Shown one piece after another: positions 1 to 6,946 of a DNA stretch of 13,312 nt. The stretch comes from Acholeplasmatales bacterium (GTDB taxonomy: Bacteria; Bacillota_I; Bacilli_A; Acholeplasmatales; Anaeroplasmataceae), in contig JAILGR010000097.1 of NCBI GenBank assembly GCA_024696565.1, positions 1 through 13,312 on the forward strand, read 5' to 3'. The first letter of the stretch is position 1. Each line of letters starts with the position of its first letter. A program made the position numbers and the translations under genes. Under the pieces are notes generated by a model. It made no database searches. It was not told the DNA's origin and saw nothing but the letters and a program-made list of their open reading frames with translations.

Positions 1-5
1 CTTTT

Positions 6-494
6 TTATGGACGGAATAATTCTTCTGGCTTTACATTGAAGTCTTGTTTTTCTGCATCAGTTAATTTAATAAAGCCTGGGAATGTAGTTTGGAATACAT
101 CTCCTTTTAATGTTAATGAAGCTTTAGCTCTTTCTTGATCAATAGATTTATAACCAACAGGAGCATATAAAGGTACAGCATCAAACTTCTTTGCGCCTTC
201 AACAATCTTCATTCCAAATTCATCAGTCATTGTTACATAATTAGGGAATACACTTGGGTATACTACAACCATATATAATACTCCATCTCTTTTCATAACA
301 ATATTAGGGAAATCTCTTCTTGGAAATCCCTGTTCAATTTTAAAACCTTTTGGTAAAATTACCTTTTTCATTACATAATCAATTGCCATTGAATGTAATT
401 CTTCTGGTTTAATAATATCTTTTTCCTCAATGTTTTTAGGAACTCCATCAGCCCAAACACTTTCAGGAATATTTTGATTAGGGTTGTTTTGCAT
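6..494 (-). CDS. Hypothetical protein, 162 aa, unknown function
   Basis: I do not recognise this protein. It starts at ATG 494 behind a good ribosome site (AGAGGA, 8 bases upstream) and ends at TAA at positions 6-8, so it is complete. There is no signal peptide or membrane segment, so it should be cytoplasmic. The N-terminal ~30 residues are Asn/Pro/Glu-rich and probably flexible. The middle alternates hydrophobic strands and loops (residues ~65-85, rich in Val, Tyr and Phe), which suggests a small alpha/beta fold. It lies 38 bases downstream of the DUF2156-type gene on the same strand and may be co-transcribed with it or use the weak promoter in the gap. Codon use and strong translation signals favour a real gene. 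Function is open. Confidence 0.75.
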   Translation of the reverse strand: MQNNPNQNIPESVWADGVPKNIEEKDIIKPEELHSMAIDYVMKKVILPKGFKIEQGFPRRDFPNIVMKRDGVLYMVVVYPSVFPNYVTMTDEFGMKIVEGAKKFDAVPLYAPVGYKSIDQERAKASLTLKGDVFQTTFPGFIKLTDAEKQDFNVKPEELFRP

Positions 495-520
495 AATAAA
501 TCCTCTTTTCTATACTAATT

Positions 521-526
521 ATTATA
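521..526 (-). promoter_or_regulatory. Possible -10 element for the 162-aa gene
   Basis: A perfect TATAAT on the minus strand lies in the 38-base gap, 27 bases upstream of the ATG at 494. No convincing -35 box sits at the right distance, so this may be only AT-rich spacer within a two-gene operon. Confidence 0.3.
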
Positions 527-532
527 ATACTA

Positions 533-1417
533 CTATAAATTAAATGATGCAAAGTATTTTTCAATTTTTACTGGCTTATAGCTTTGTTTTAATGATCTTT
601 GTTCTGAATCTCCCATCTCATCTTCAAAGCTAATGTACCTAGCTTTTAACATTGCTGTTCTTGCGAAGCACTGAACTAATTCTTCATAAGCTCCTTCTAC
701 ACCTTTTAAAGATAGATTTATATGGATAGTGGCAACATTACCAACAATTGAGGCAATACTAAAACCATATACTTCTTTTTCATCTAGTAATATTACGCCA
801 AATAAATCTAATTCATATAAATGATCCATACATTTTTTAATCATATTTAATTGCCTATAAAAGAAAGGAGTATTATATTTATCTTTATTTTCTTCATTCC
901 ATCTTGTCATGAATTCTAAAATAGTTGTAAAGTCTTCTTTCTTAATTGGCTTATATACAGCATTAGGATGCATTTTTTCAAAACGTTCACAAGCTTTTCT
1001 TTTATCCCTATATTCCTTACCCTTAAAGAAAGATAATTTATCAGATGAATAAATGTAAGTTGCAAAGTTTGGATTATCATATAATTTATCACCAAGCTTT
1101 TGGATTTGATTTACTCTTTGTTCATCTACTGGACCAATAATAAATTCAAAACCATTTTCTTTAGCATCTTGTTGCATATCCAAATAGGCCTTTTTTAAAT
1201 CACCATTTCCAATTGGAGGATAGTAGCACATACCTACATCTGGCATCATAAAACGAATAAAACAGAAGTCTTGTCTAAATGATATTTCAGGTTTATAATA
1301 ATCACTCCATACAAATAACCATATTGGATTATACTGACATAACCAATATTCTTCTTTCTCTATGTATCTTTTTAATTTCTTACAATCAAGGAATGCATAT
1401 TTATGAAAGTTAATCAT
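533..1417 (-). CDS. DUF2156 / phosphatidylglycerol lysyltransferase C-terminal-domain-like protein, 294 aa
   Basis: The protein resembles the soluble DUF2156 (LPG_synthase_C) family, the catalytic half of MprF, which has a GNAT-like fold and in MprF transfers aminoacyl groups from tRNA to lipid. It has no membrane helices, so the MprF flippase half is absent. Family-like signs are the aromatic N-terminus (a Trp/Tyr-rich stretch near residues 22-42), a central Lys/Arg-rich segment (KEYRDKRKACERF), and a C-terminal region like the acceptor half of the fold (the VYGFSIASIVG strand). I chose ATG at 1417 because AAAGGAGGTG lies 7 bases before it. A longer in-frame start at TTG 1435 would place that ribosome site inside the coding region. 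The true substrate is unknown; many stand-alone members are uncharacterised. Followed by a 162-aa hypothetical gene. Confidence 0.75.
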   Translation of the reverse strand: MINFHKYAFLDCKKLKRYIEKEEYWLCQYNPIWLFVWSDYYKPEISFRQDFCFIRFMMPDVGMCYYPPIGNGDLKKAYLDMQQDAKENGFEFIIGPVDEQRVNQIQKLGDKLYDNPNFATYIYSSDKLSFFKGKEYRDKRKACERFEKMHPNAVYKPIKKEDFTTILEFMTRWNEENKDKYNTPFFYRQLNMIKKCMDHLYELDLFGVILLDEKEVYGFSIASIVGNVATIHINLSLKGVEGAYEELVQCFARTAMLKARYISFEDEMGDSEQRSLKQSYKPVKIEKYFASFNL

Positions 1418-1451
1418 GATGCCACCTCCTTTCAAAAATCTCTTATTTTAT

Positions 1452-1480
1452 ATTATATCTAACTCGACATGTTTTTTCAA
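1452..1480 (-). promoter_or_regulatory. Sigma-A-type promoter of the DUF2156-like gene
   Basis: On the minus strand, TTGAAA (1475-1480) and TATAAT (1452-1457) are separated by exactly 17 bases, close to consensus. Transcription would begin near 1445, leaving a short leader of about 28 bases that holds the AAAGGAGGTG ribosome site before the ATG at 1417. Confidence 0.75.
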
Positions 1481-1551
1481 TTAAGTTTATCAATTAATAT
1501 ACATATTAAATCATTTGTCTAAAAAATAGCTTTATTTTTCAACCATAATAA

Positions 1552-1573
1552 AAACCACTCTTAAGAGTGGTTT
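1552..1573 (-). terminator. Rho-independent terminator of the pot operon
   Basis: A perfect 22-base palindrome (core ACCACTC-TTAA-GAGTGGT) begins four bases past the potD stop codon and is followed on the minus strand by TTTTTATTAT. It should end the potABCD transcript and insulate the DUF2156-like gene downstream. Confidence 0.85.
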
Positions 1574-1577
1574 ATTT

Positions 1578-3020
1578 TTAGGCTTTCGCGTTGTTAAATG
1601 TTGTATTGATTTGGTCAATATAACCTCTATCAAATGTAGCAAGGATTTCACCCTTTGTAGTATCAATTGGATAATACTTCTCGAATGATATACCAATTAC
1701 AACATCATAGAAAGTCCAATATAATGTTGAATCATATGGATCACAACCAGAATTAACTTCTTCTTCAAATAATTCTTTATCATCTAAAGAGAAATCATAA
1801 TCCTTTAATTCTACTAAAGCATTATATACATCAATTTGACATGCATCGTAATCTACATAATAAGTATTAGTATAACAAGGAGTATATTTCATATCATCTT
1901 CTAATGTATTAACATCAATTTCATTTCCATCTTCATCTAATTCCATAGATGTTTCATAAGATGTCATAAAATCAATAAATTTATATGCTAAATCAACATT
2001 AGAAGCATCTTTAGTAATTACTAGATTATCACAAAATGCGATAGTATCATCTGGGATAAAACAATCAAATCCAATTTCATAAGAATCATTCTCTCCTTCA
2101 TATACTCTTTTTGATGAATCAGTAATATCTAAAATCATTTGCATTAAATTATCAACTGTTACATCACCAGCTAAATATGCATCCATGCATACATTAGCGG
2201 CATTTTCACAATAATAATATAGGAAGTCTCCTGTCCACATAAATCCAACATCAATGTTTCCAGCAACAATATCCTTTTTAATTGTATCTGTTCCCCAAGC
2301 ATCATATGCCATAGTGTCAATTAATGTTTCCATACATGATAAATCATCACTATTTAAACCAATACCATATGGAGCATTTAATGGATTTGAATGCTCAAAA
2401 TAACGGCTGGCTGCATAATATGCATGTTGATTTGAATCATACATTGCAACCTTTGTACCTGCAGGTAGAGCACTTCTATCGAATAATGATGCCCATTGAT
2501 TAGGATTTTTAGTAACAGCTTCTTCTACACCTTCTTTAGTTGTAGAATACATAATACCCCATGTACCCCATAAATAAGGAACATAGTAATTCTTAATAGT
2601 GCCTTCAGTATAATCATCACCTAATTTTGCCTTTAGGTTTTGATCCATATCTTTAGCAATAGATTTTACACCCAATCTAACATTATCACTATCAGGATTA
2701 TATCCAGACATAGTTAATTTTGAGAAGTCTATTTCTTGAATCATATCATTCATATACATCTTCTCAACCATATAATCAGATGGACAAACTACATCATAAA
2801 CTGTAGTACCGCCTCTAACCTTTGAGTAGAAAATCTCATTAGAATCTCCTAAATCCATTAAAACTTGGCAATTATATTTTTCCTCAAATGCTTCAAGCAT
2901 TGTCTCATCAATATATTCACCCCAGTTTAAGAATAATAAGGTAGGTTTTAAGCTACAAGATGCTAAAGATAAACCAGCTAATGTAGCTAATGTGGCAAAA
3001 CTAATCTTTCTTCTTAGCAT
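1578..3020 (-). CDS. potD: Spermidine/putrescine-binding lipoprotein of the ABC transporter
   Basis: Extracytoplasmic polyamine-binding protein that delivers substrate to PotBC. The N-terminus is a lipoprotein signal: Met-Leu-Arg-Arg-Lys, a hydrophobic stretch, then lipobox LASC with Cys22 as the lipidated residue, as expected in a monoderm. The mature part opens with the PotD-like LNWGEYID (31-38), then SNEIFYSKV, YDVVCPSDYMVEKM, PYLWGTWGI (148-156) and MWTGD (261-265), matching the ligand cleft of PotD. At 480 aa it is much longer than E. coli PotD (about 350). Much of the excess is an acidic C-terminal region after residue 352 (128 residues there versus roughly 70). Start: ATG at 3020 with AGGAGG 8 bases upstream, inside the end of potC (20-base overlap). 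Last gene of potABCD. Specificity between putrescine and spermidine cannot be read from sequence. Confidence 0.92.
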   Translation of the reverse strand: MLRRKISFATLATLAGLSLASCSLKPTLLFLNWGEYIDETMLEAFEEKYNCQVLMDLGDSNEIFYSKVRGGTTVYDVVCPSDYMVEKMYMNDMIQEIDFSKLTMSGYNPDSDNVRLGVKSIAKDMDQNLKAKLGDDYTEGTIKNYYVPYLWGTWGIMYSTTKEGVEEAVTKNPNQWASLFDRSALPAGTKVAMYDSNQHAYYAASRYFEHSNPLNAPYGIGLNSDDLSCMETLIDTMAYDAWGTDTIKKDIVAGNIDVGFMWTGDFLYYYCENAANVCMDAYLAGDVTVDNLMQMILDITDSSKRVYEGENDSYEIGFDCFIPDDTIAFCDNLVITKDASNVDLAYKFIDFMTSYETSMELDEDGNEIDVNTLEDDMKYTPCYTNTYYVDYDACQIDVYNALVELKDYDFSLDDKELFEEEVNSGCDPYDSTLYWTFYDVVIGISFEKYYPIDTTKGEILATFDRGYIDQINTTFNNAKA

Positions 3021-3885
3021 GTAATCTACCTCCTATAACATTATATAGAATAACTGCAGCAACCATTATTAATGTAACTGTAGTAGAGAAAGCATATACA
3101 CCAGGATATAATGATTTTTTACCAATTGATGTATAAATCCAAATTGATAATGTATTATAACCATTACCTGTAGTAAAGTAACCAACAACGAAATCCTCAA
3201 AGCTTATTGTAAATGCTAATACTAAGCCTGAGAAAATACCACCCTTAATTGCAGGGATAATAACTTGTAATACTGATCTAAATGGCTTAACACCTAAATC
3301 CATAGAGGCATCAAGCATATTTGGATCAATTTCTTTCATCTTTGGATGAACTGATAAAATAATATATGGCAATATAAAATATACATGCGCAATTAAAATA
3401 GTCCAGAAACCAAAGATATGCTTATTGAATATTAAGAATATTGAGAAAATAAGCATTAAAGAAATACCTGTAACAATATCAGCATTTAATAATGGGATAT
3501 TGTTTAATAATAACAATCTATTCTTAACTTTTGGAGGTAAATAGTATGCACCTACTGCAACTAAAGTACCAACAACTGTAGCAATTAATGTTGCTATAAT
3601 ACTTGTTAAGAATGTATTCATGATTGAAGAGTTTAATGAACTCTTACCAAACATCTTACCATAGTTTGCAAAAGTAAATGATGCAAATTCAGTAGTTGAA
3701 TCAGATGAATTAAATGACTGAATTGCAATAATAATTACAGAAAAATAAATCATGAAGATGGAAAAAGCTAATAAAATATATTTAACTATCTTCCAAGTAG
3801 TTTTCCAAAATTTATGAGGCTTATATCCATAATCTTCTTCTTTTGCATATTCATATTTACTAGGATCGTATACTTTATTTTCCAT
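3001..3885 (-). CDS. potC: Spermidine/putrescine ABC transporter permease
   Basis: Inner permease half of the polyamine importer, paired with PotB. It shows about six hydrophobic segments (roughly 33-56, 89-115, 136-153, 159-178, 216-236 and 265-285). The EAA coupling loop is at about 192-213 (DASMDLGV followed by FRSVLQVIIPAIKGGI), which contacts the ATPase. The order after potB and before potD matches classical pot operons. The start ATG (3883-3885) overlaps the potB stop as TAATG, so translation is probably coupled. A GGAAGGAG sequence lies about 13 bases upstream, a little far, which also fits coupling. The hydrophilic N-terminus (about 30 residues, Lys/Tyr/Glu-rich) is longer than in E. 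coli PotC. The end overlaps the potD start by 20 bases. Confidence 0.92.
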   Translation of the reverse strand: MENKVYDPSKYEYAKEEDYGYKPHKFWKTTWKIVKYILLAFSIFMIYFSVIIIAIQSFNSSDSTTEFASFTFANYGKMFGKSSLNSSIMNTFLTSIIATLIATVVGTLVAVGAYYLPPKVKNRLLLLNNIPLLNADIVTGISLMLIFSIFLIFNKHIFGFWTILIAHVYFILPYIILSVHPKMKEIDPNMLDASMDLGVKPFRSVLQVIIPAIKGGIFSGLVLAFTISFEDFVVGYFTTGNGYNTLSIWIYTSIGKKSLYPGVYAFSTTVTLIMVAAVILYNVIGGRLHAKKKD

Positions 3886-4748
3886 TATAGTAAAGTCGCT
3901 CCTTCCTTATCAGTCTTGTTTACAACTAAAATTGCACCCAAAATAATAACTAATAGGACAACAGCTAATACTGATCCTTGATTATAACTCATGTTTTGGA
4001 AGCTTTGTTCAATGATATTACCTATTAATAAGATATTACCATCACCTAAAATCTTTGGAATTGCGAATCCTGATAAACATGGTAATAATACCATAATAGA
4101 TCCTGATACAATACCTTTACTAGATAATGGGAAGATTACTTTCCAGAACTTCTTAAAATCAGTCATACCTAAATCTAGGGCTGCTTCATGAAGTAATGGA
4201 TCAATCTTTTCTAATGATGTATAAATAGGCATTACCATAAATGGTAAGTATGTAAATACCATACCTAGTAATACAGCTAAATCAGTACCAATAATATTAG
4301 CTCCTTCTTCAAGATTAAAAATATCTTGTAAGATATTATTTGGCTTAAATACAGAAGCTAAGGCATTAATACGAAGTAATATATTAGTCCAGCTTGGTAA
4401 TATTAATAATACTAAAATCATATATTTATTCTTTAGCTTTGATTGATATAAGCAATATGCAACCAAATAACCAAAGAAAATACAAATTGCTGTAGTTATA
4501 ATGGAAAACTTTAAAGAATTCCAGAAAGCTATAATTGTAGATTTTTCAGTTAGAATCTTGAAGTTAGTAATGCTTGCAGTCATACCATCGAAACGAATTC
4601 CTTCTGTATCTACAAACATAAGGAACACCATAACAATCATCGGAGCTAGGGCAAATATGTATAACCAATACATATATGGTCTAGCCATATGCTCTAGACG
4701 GTGTGAAACGCGATGGGGTGCAGCCTTTTTTAATTGGGCCTTTTGCAT
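3885..4748 (-). CDS. potB: Spermidine/putrescine ABC transporter permease
   Basis: Membrane permease subunit that forms the translocation path with PotC. Hydrophobic segments lie near 26-46, 80-101, 109-126, 154-176, 215-235 and 258-276. The EAA loop is at about 188-209 (EAALDLGMTDF then KVIFPLSSKGI). I placed the start at ATG 4748 because AAAGAGGT lies 5 bases upstream and this ATG comes one base after the potA stop codon, the usual tight spacing of this operon. In-frame starts at ATG 4787 or TTG 4799 would lengthen it by 13-17 residues into potA without a comparable ribosome site. The N-terminus is strongly basic (KAQLKKAAPHRVSHR), consistent with a cytoplasmic end. Length 287 aa, normal for the family. 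Confidence 0.92.
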   Translation of the reverse strand: MQKAQLKKAAPHRVSHRLEHMARPYMYWLYIFALAPMIVMVFLMFVDTEGIRFDGMTASITNFKILTEKSTIIAFWNSLKFSIITTAICIFFGYLVAYCLYQSKLKNKYMILVLLILPSWTNILLRINALASVFKPNNILQDIFNLEEGANIIGTDLAVLLGMVFTYLPFMVMPIYTSLEKIDPLLHEAALDLGMTDFKKFWKVIFPLSSKGIVSGSIMVLLPCLSGFAIPKILGDGNILLIGNIIEQSFQNMSYNQGSVLAVVLLVIILGAILVVNKTDKEGATLL

Positions 4749-4749
4749 A

Positions 4750-5979
4750 CTATACCTCTTTAGATAAGTCTTTTCTTCTCTCTGCATCAAGAACTTCAAC
4801 TAATTTCTTTGGAGAGCCATCAACTTTCATTAAACAAATTTCATAAGGGTCAACTGTAAGGCCAACAATTTCGCCCTCTTTAATATCTTCATATGTATGT
4901 ACTACATATTCAACACCTTCAACATCAACACAAAGTTCAAAATGAACACCCTTGAAAATTGAAGATGTAACACTACCTGTAATCTTAGCCTTGCTCATAG
5001 GAACAACATCCCAGTCTTCAGGACGAATGACAACATCTACAGGTTCATTTTCATCGAATTCATAGCCAACAACATCAAATACTTGATTTAAGAATTTAAC
5101 CTTGTTCTTACCTAAATATACACCATTAATGATATTTGATTCACCAATGAAGTTAGCTACATAACGGTTAACTGGTTCATTATAAATATCTTTTGGTGTA
5201 CCAAGTTGTTGAATAACACCATCTTTCATAACAACAATACGATCTGACATAACCATAGCTTCTTCTTGATCATGTGTTACGAAAATAAATGTGATACCTA
5301 GATTTCTTTGCATTTCTTTTAATTCATATTGCATATTTTGACGTAATTTTAAATCTAGGGCTGATAATGGTTCATCTAATAATAAAATTTGAGGTTTTAA
5401 AATAATTGCACGTGCAATCGCAACTCTTTGCATTTGTCCACCGGATAGCTTATCAATAGGTCTATCTTCAAAACCAGATAGATTAACCATCTCTAAAGCG
5501 GCTAAAACGGATTCCTTTACACAAAGTTTTAGATAACGAGTAATATCAAAATAGGAAACCTTATTAGCCTTTTCTTCAGGAACTCCTCTTCTGATTTTGT
5601 CTTCTATGCATCCTTGATATACTTTTTCTTTTCCACCATAGAATTCAATCATGAATTTTCTACCACGGTTTTTAATACCAAAAGCTACATTCTCAAATAC
5701 ATTTAAATGAGGGAATAATGCATAGCGTTGGAAAACTGTATTAATAGGTCTCGCATACGCAGGTAACTTATTAATAATTTTTCCGTTTACAATGATTTCT
5801 CCGGATGTTGGATATTCGAATCCTCCAATCATACGAAGTGTAGTTGTTTTACCGCATCCAGAAGGACCAAGTAAAGTAACAAACTCGTTTTCGTAGATGT
5901 CTAAGTTAATTCCATCTACAACACAATAATCACCGTAATACTTTACGATATTGTGTAATTCGATAATGGGCTTTGCCAA
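4750..5979 (-). CDS. potA: Spermidine/putrescine ABC transporter ATP-binding protein
   Basis: Cytoplasmic ATPase that powers PotBC. Walker A GPSGCGKT is at 38-45, Q-loop Gln84 (VFQRYALFPHL), signature LSGGQ 178-182, Walker B ILLLDE 198-203 and switch His236 (VTHD). A TOBE-like C-terminal domain covers about 285-390. Between the Q-loop and the signature (residues ~102-160) the helical subdomain is about 40 residues longer than in E. coli PotA, with a basic and aromatic insert. Insertions in this region occur in mollicute PotA proteins. The only possible start is TTG at 5979, because an in-frame TAA lies 9 bases upstream and the next Met is residue 50, past Walker A. The ribosome site is poor. 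First gene of potABCD; the potB ATG follows one base after its TAG. Confidence 0.93.
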   Translation of the reverse strand: MAKPIIELHNIVKYYGDYCVVDGINLDIYENEFVTLLGPSGCGKTTTLRMIGGFEYPTSGEIIVNGKIINKLPAYARPINTVFQRYALFPHLNVFENVAFGIKNRGRKFMIEFYGGKEKVYQGCIEDKIRRGVPEEKANKVSYFDITRYLKLCVKESVLAALEMVNLSGFEDRPIDKLSGGQMQRVAIARAIILKPQILLLDEPLSALDLKLRQNMQYELKEMQRNLGITFIFVTHDQEEAMVMSDRIVVMKDGVIQQLGTPKDIYNEPVNRYVANFIGESNIINGVYLGKNKVKFLNQVFDVVGYEFDENEPVDVVIRPEDWDVVPMSKAKITGSVTSSIFKGVHFELCVDVEGVEYVVHTYEDIKEGEIVGLTVDPYEICLMKVDGSPKKLVEVLDAERRKDLSKEV

Positions 5980-5994
5980 CTCTGTTTACCGAAC

Positions 5995-6012
5995 GAAAGA
6001 TCTAAATCTTTC
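5995..6012 (-). other. Small perfect hairpin in the potA leader
   Basis: GAAAGAT and ATCTTTC form a perfect 7-bp inverted repeat around a 4-base loop, within the roughly 50-base leader between the predicted potA start site and the TTG start codon. An AAAGGA sequence lies just upstream of the hairpin. It could affect translation of the weakly initiated potA, but short AT-rich hairpins also occur by chance. Confidence 0.3.
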
Positions 6013-6038
6013 TAAATCCTTTCCAAAATATTTTTCAA

Positions 6039-6067
6039 ATCATAATCTTTAGTCAAAATATTTTCAA
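6039..6067 (-). promoter_or_regulatory. Sigma-A-type promoter of the potABCD operon
   Basis: On the minus strand, TTGAAA (6062-6067) and TATGAT (6039-6044) have a 17-base spacer. Transcription would start near 6032 and run through potA-B-C-D to the terminator at 1552-1573. A perfect TATAAT also occurs about 28 bases further upstream but lacks a well-placed -35. Confidence 0.65.
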
Positions 6068-6134
6068 TTTTGCTAGATTATATTTTAAACATAAATTTCA
6101 AATAATCAATAATAAATATTAAATTTGTATTCCT

Positions 6135-6150
6135 TTGGAAACGCTTTATA
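6135..6150. promoter_or_regulatory. Possible cre-like (CcpA) operator upstream of pot
   Basis: TGGAAACGCTTTAT keeps the central AA-N-CG-N-(A/T)(A/T) core of catabolite-responsive elements but misses two positions of the outer half-site. It lies about 70 bases upstream of the pot -35 box, and also downstream of the terminator of the neighbouring gene. Weak evidence; the only GC-containing island in a very AT-rich gap. Confidence 0.2.
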
Positions 6151-6167
6151 AATAATATCTTTAAAAT

Positions 6168-6196
6168 TAAAAAAAGGAAGAATAAAATTTCTTCCT
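6168..6196 (-). terminator. Rho-independent terminator of the cysE-hydrolase operon
   Basis: AGGAAGAA (6175-6182) pairs with TTCTTCCT (6189-6196) around a 6-base loop. On the minus strand the hairpin is followed by a run of seven T residues. It begins one base after the stop codon of the hydrolase-like gene and separates it from the pot promoter. Confidence 0.8.
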
Positions 6197-6197
6197 C

Positions 6198-6944
6198 TTA
6201 ATCTAATATTTTATATAAGAAATAAGGTACTTGTTCTAACCAGCTTGGCCAATCATGTGGTTTATCATAACCCCAATAATCAACAAATACTGGAATACCT
6301 AATCTCTTAAATTGGAAATCTAATTCTTTAGTATCCTTTAAGCATTCATCTTCATAAAAGCCTTGACCTACACAAATAAAGATTCTAGCTTTTTTATATA
6401 ATGCTACATAAGGATGATTATGTTTCATCTTAGTTAAAGAATCTAGTGGTGAATTTAAGAAAGATAATTCATCTGCATAATCTTTAATATAAAAACCACT
6501 ATGATAAATACCTGATAAAGCTAATACAGAGTTAAATACATCAGGACGTCTAATTACAAAGTTTAAAGCATGCATCGCACCAAGGGCAATTCCAAATGTC
6601 ATAATTCCATTAGAAGAATCACTACCATTTACTTCATAAACAAAAGGAACTACCTCATCTAAAATATAATTAAAATAAGCTTCTTGGTTTTTCATTCTAT
6701 CTATGGCTAATAAATCTTTACTTAACCATGACATATCATCTTTAGAATCAACACAAAATACTTGTATCTTTCCATTTTCAATATACCATTTCATAGATTC
6801 TATAATTCCTCTATTTTCATAATCATAAAATCTACCACATTCAGTAGGGAATGCTATACAAGGTTTACCAGAATGACCAAAGACCTTTATTTCCATAAAT
6901 CTTTTTAGGGTGTTGCTGTATTCTCTGTAATATTCGACTTTCAT
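6198..6944 (-). CDS. Alpha/beta-hydrolase (putative esterase, COG4947-like) lacking the nucleophile serine
   Basis: The 248-aa protein has the pattern of small putative esterases (PF00756/COG4947-like): N-terminal YYREYSNTLKRFMEIKVFGHSGKP, an FPTECGRFYDYENRG segment (32-46), the nucleophile-elbow region at 116-127, and a C-terminal WGYDKPHDWPSW with the presumed catalytic His230. At the elbow, where relatives carry G-x-S-x-G, this protein reads G-I-A-L-G. Ala120 is encoded by GCC (6585-6587), one base from a serine codon. It may therefore be a non-catalytic family member, or the reaction may differ. No signal peptide, so cytoplasmic. ATG 6944 has an excellent AAGGAGG site that overlaps the end of cysE, and only 2 bases separate the genes. 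The intact frame and strong signals argue against decay. Confidence 0.8.
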   Translation of the reverse strand: MKVEYYREYSNTLKRFMEIKVFGHSGKPCIAFPTECGRFYDYENRGIIESMKWYIENGKIQVFCVDSKDDMSWLSKDLLAIDRMKNQEAYFNYILDEVVPFVYEVNGSDSSNGIMTFGIALGAMHALNFVIRRPDVFNSVLALSGIYHSGFYIKDYADELSFLNSPLDSLTKMKHNHPYVALYKKARIFICVGQGFYEDECLKDTKELDFQFKRLGIPVFVDYWGYDKPHDWPSWLEQVPYFLYKILD

Positions 6945-6946
6945 AT

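Noticed and set aside
1938..1974. EF-hand-like acidic stretch DEDGNEID in PotD
   Set aside because: It lacks the Gly at loop position 6 and the hydrophobic residue at position 8, so it does not fit the calcium-loop pattern of the two right-end membrane proteins.
3991..4191. Plus-strand open frame inside potB
   Set aside because: It is antisense to a clearly conserved permease, has no ribosome site or family resemblance, and is explained by codon bias of the real gene.
5980..6197. Riboswitch or T-box in the longest gap, upstream of pot
   Set aside because: The leader after the predicted start site is only about 50 bases and has no terminator/antiterminator pair; only a 7-bp hairpin is visible.
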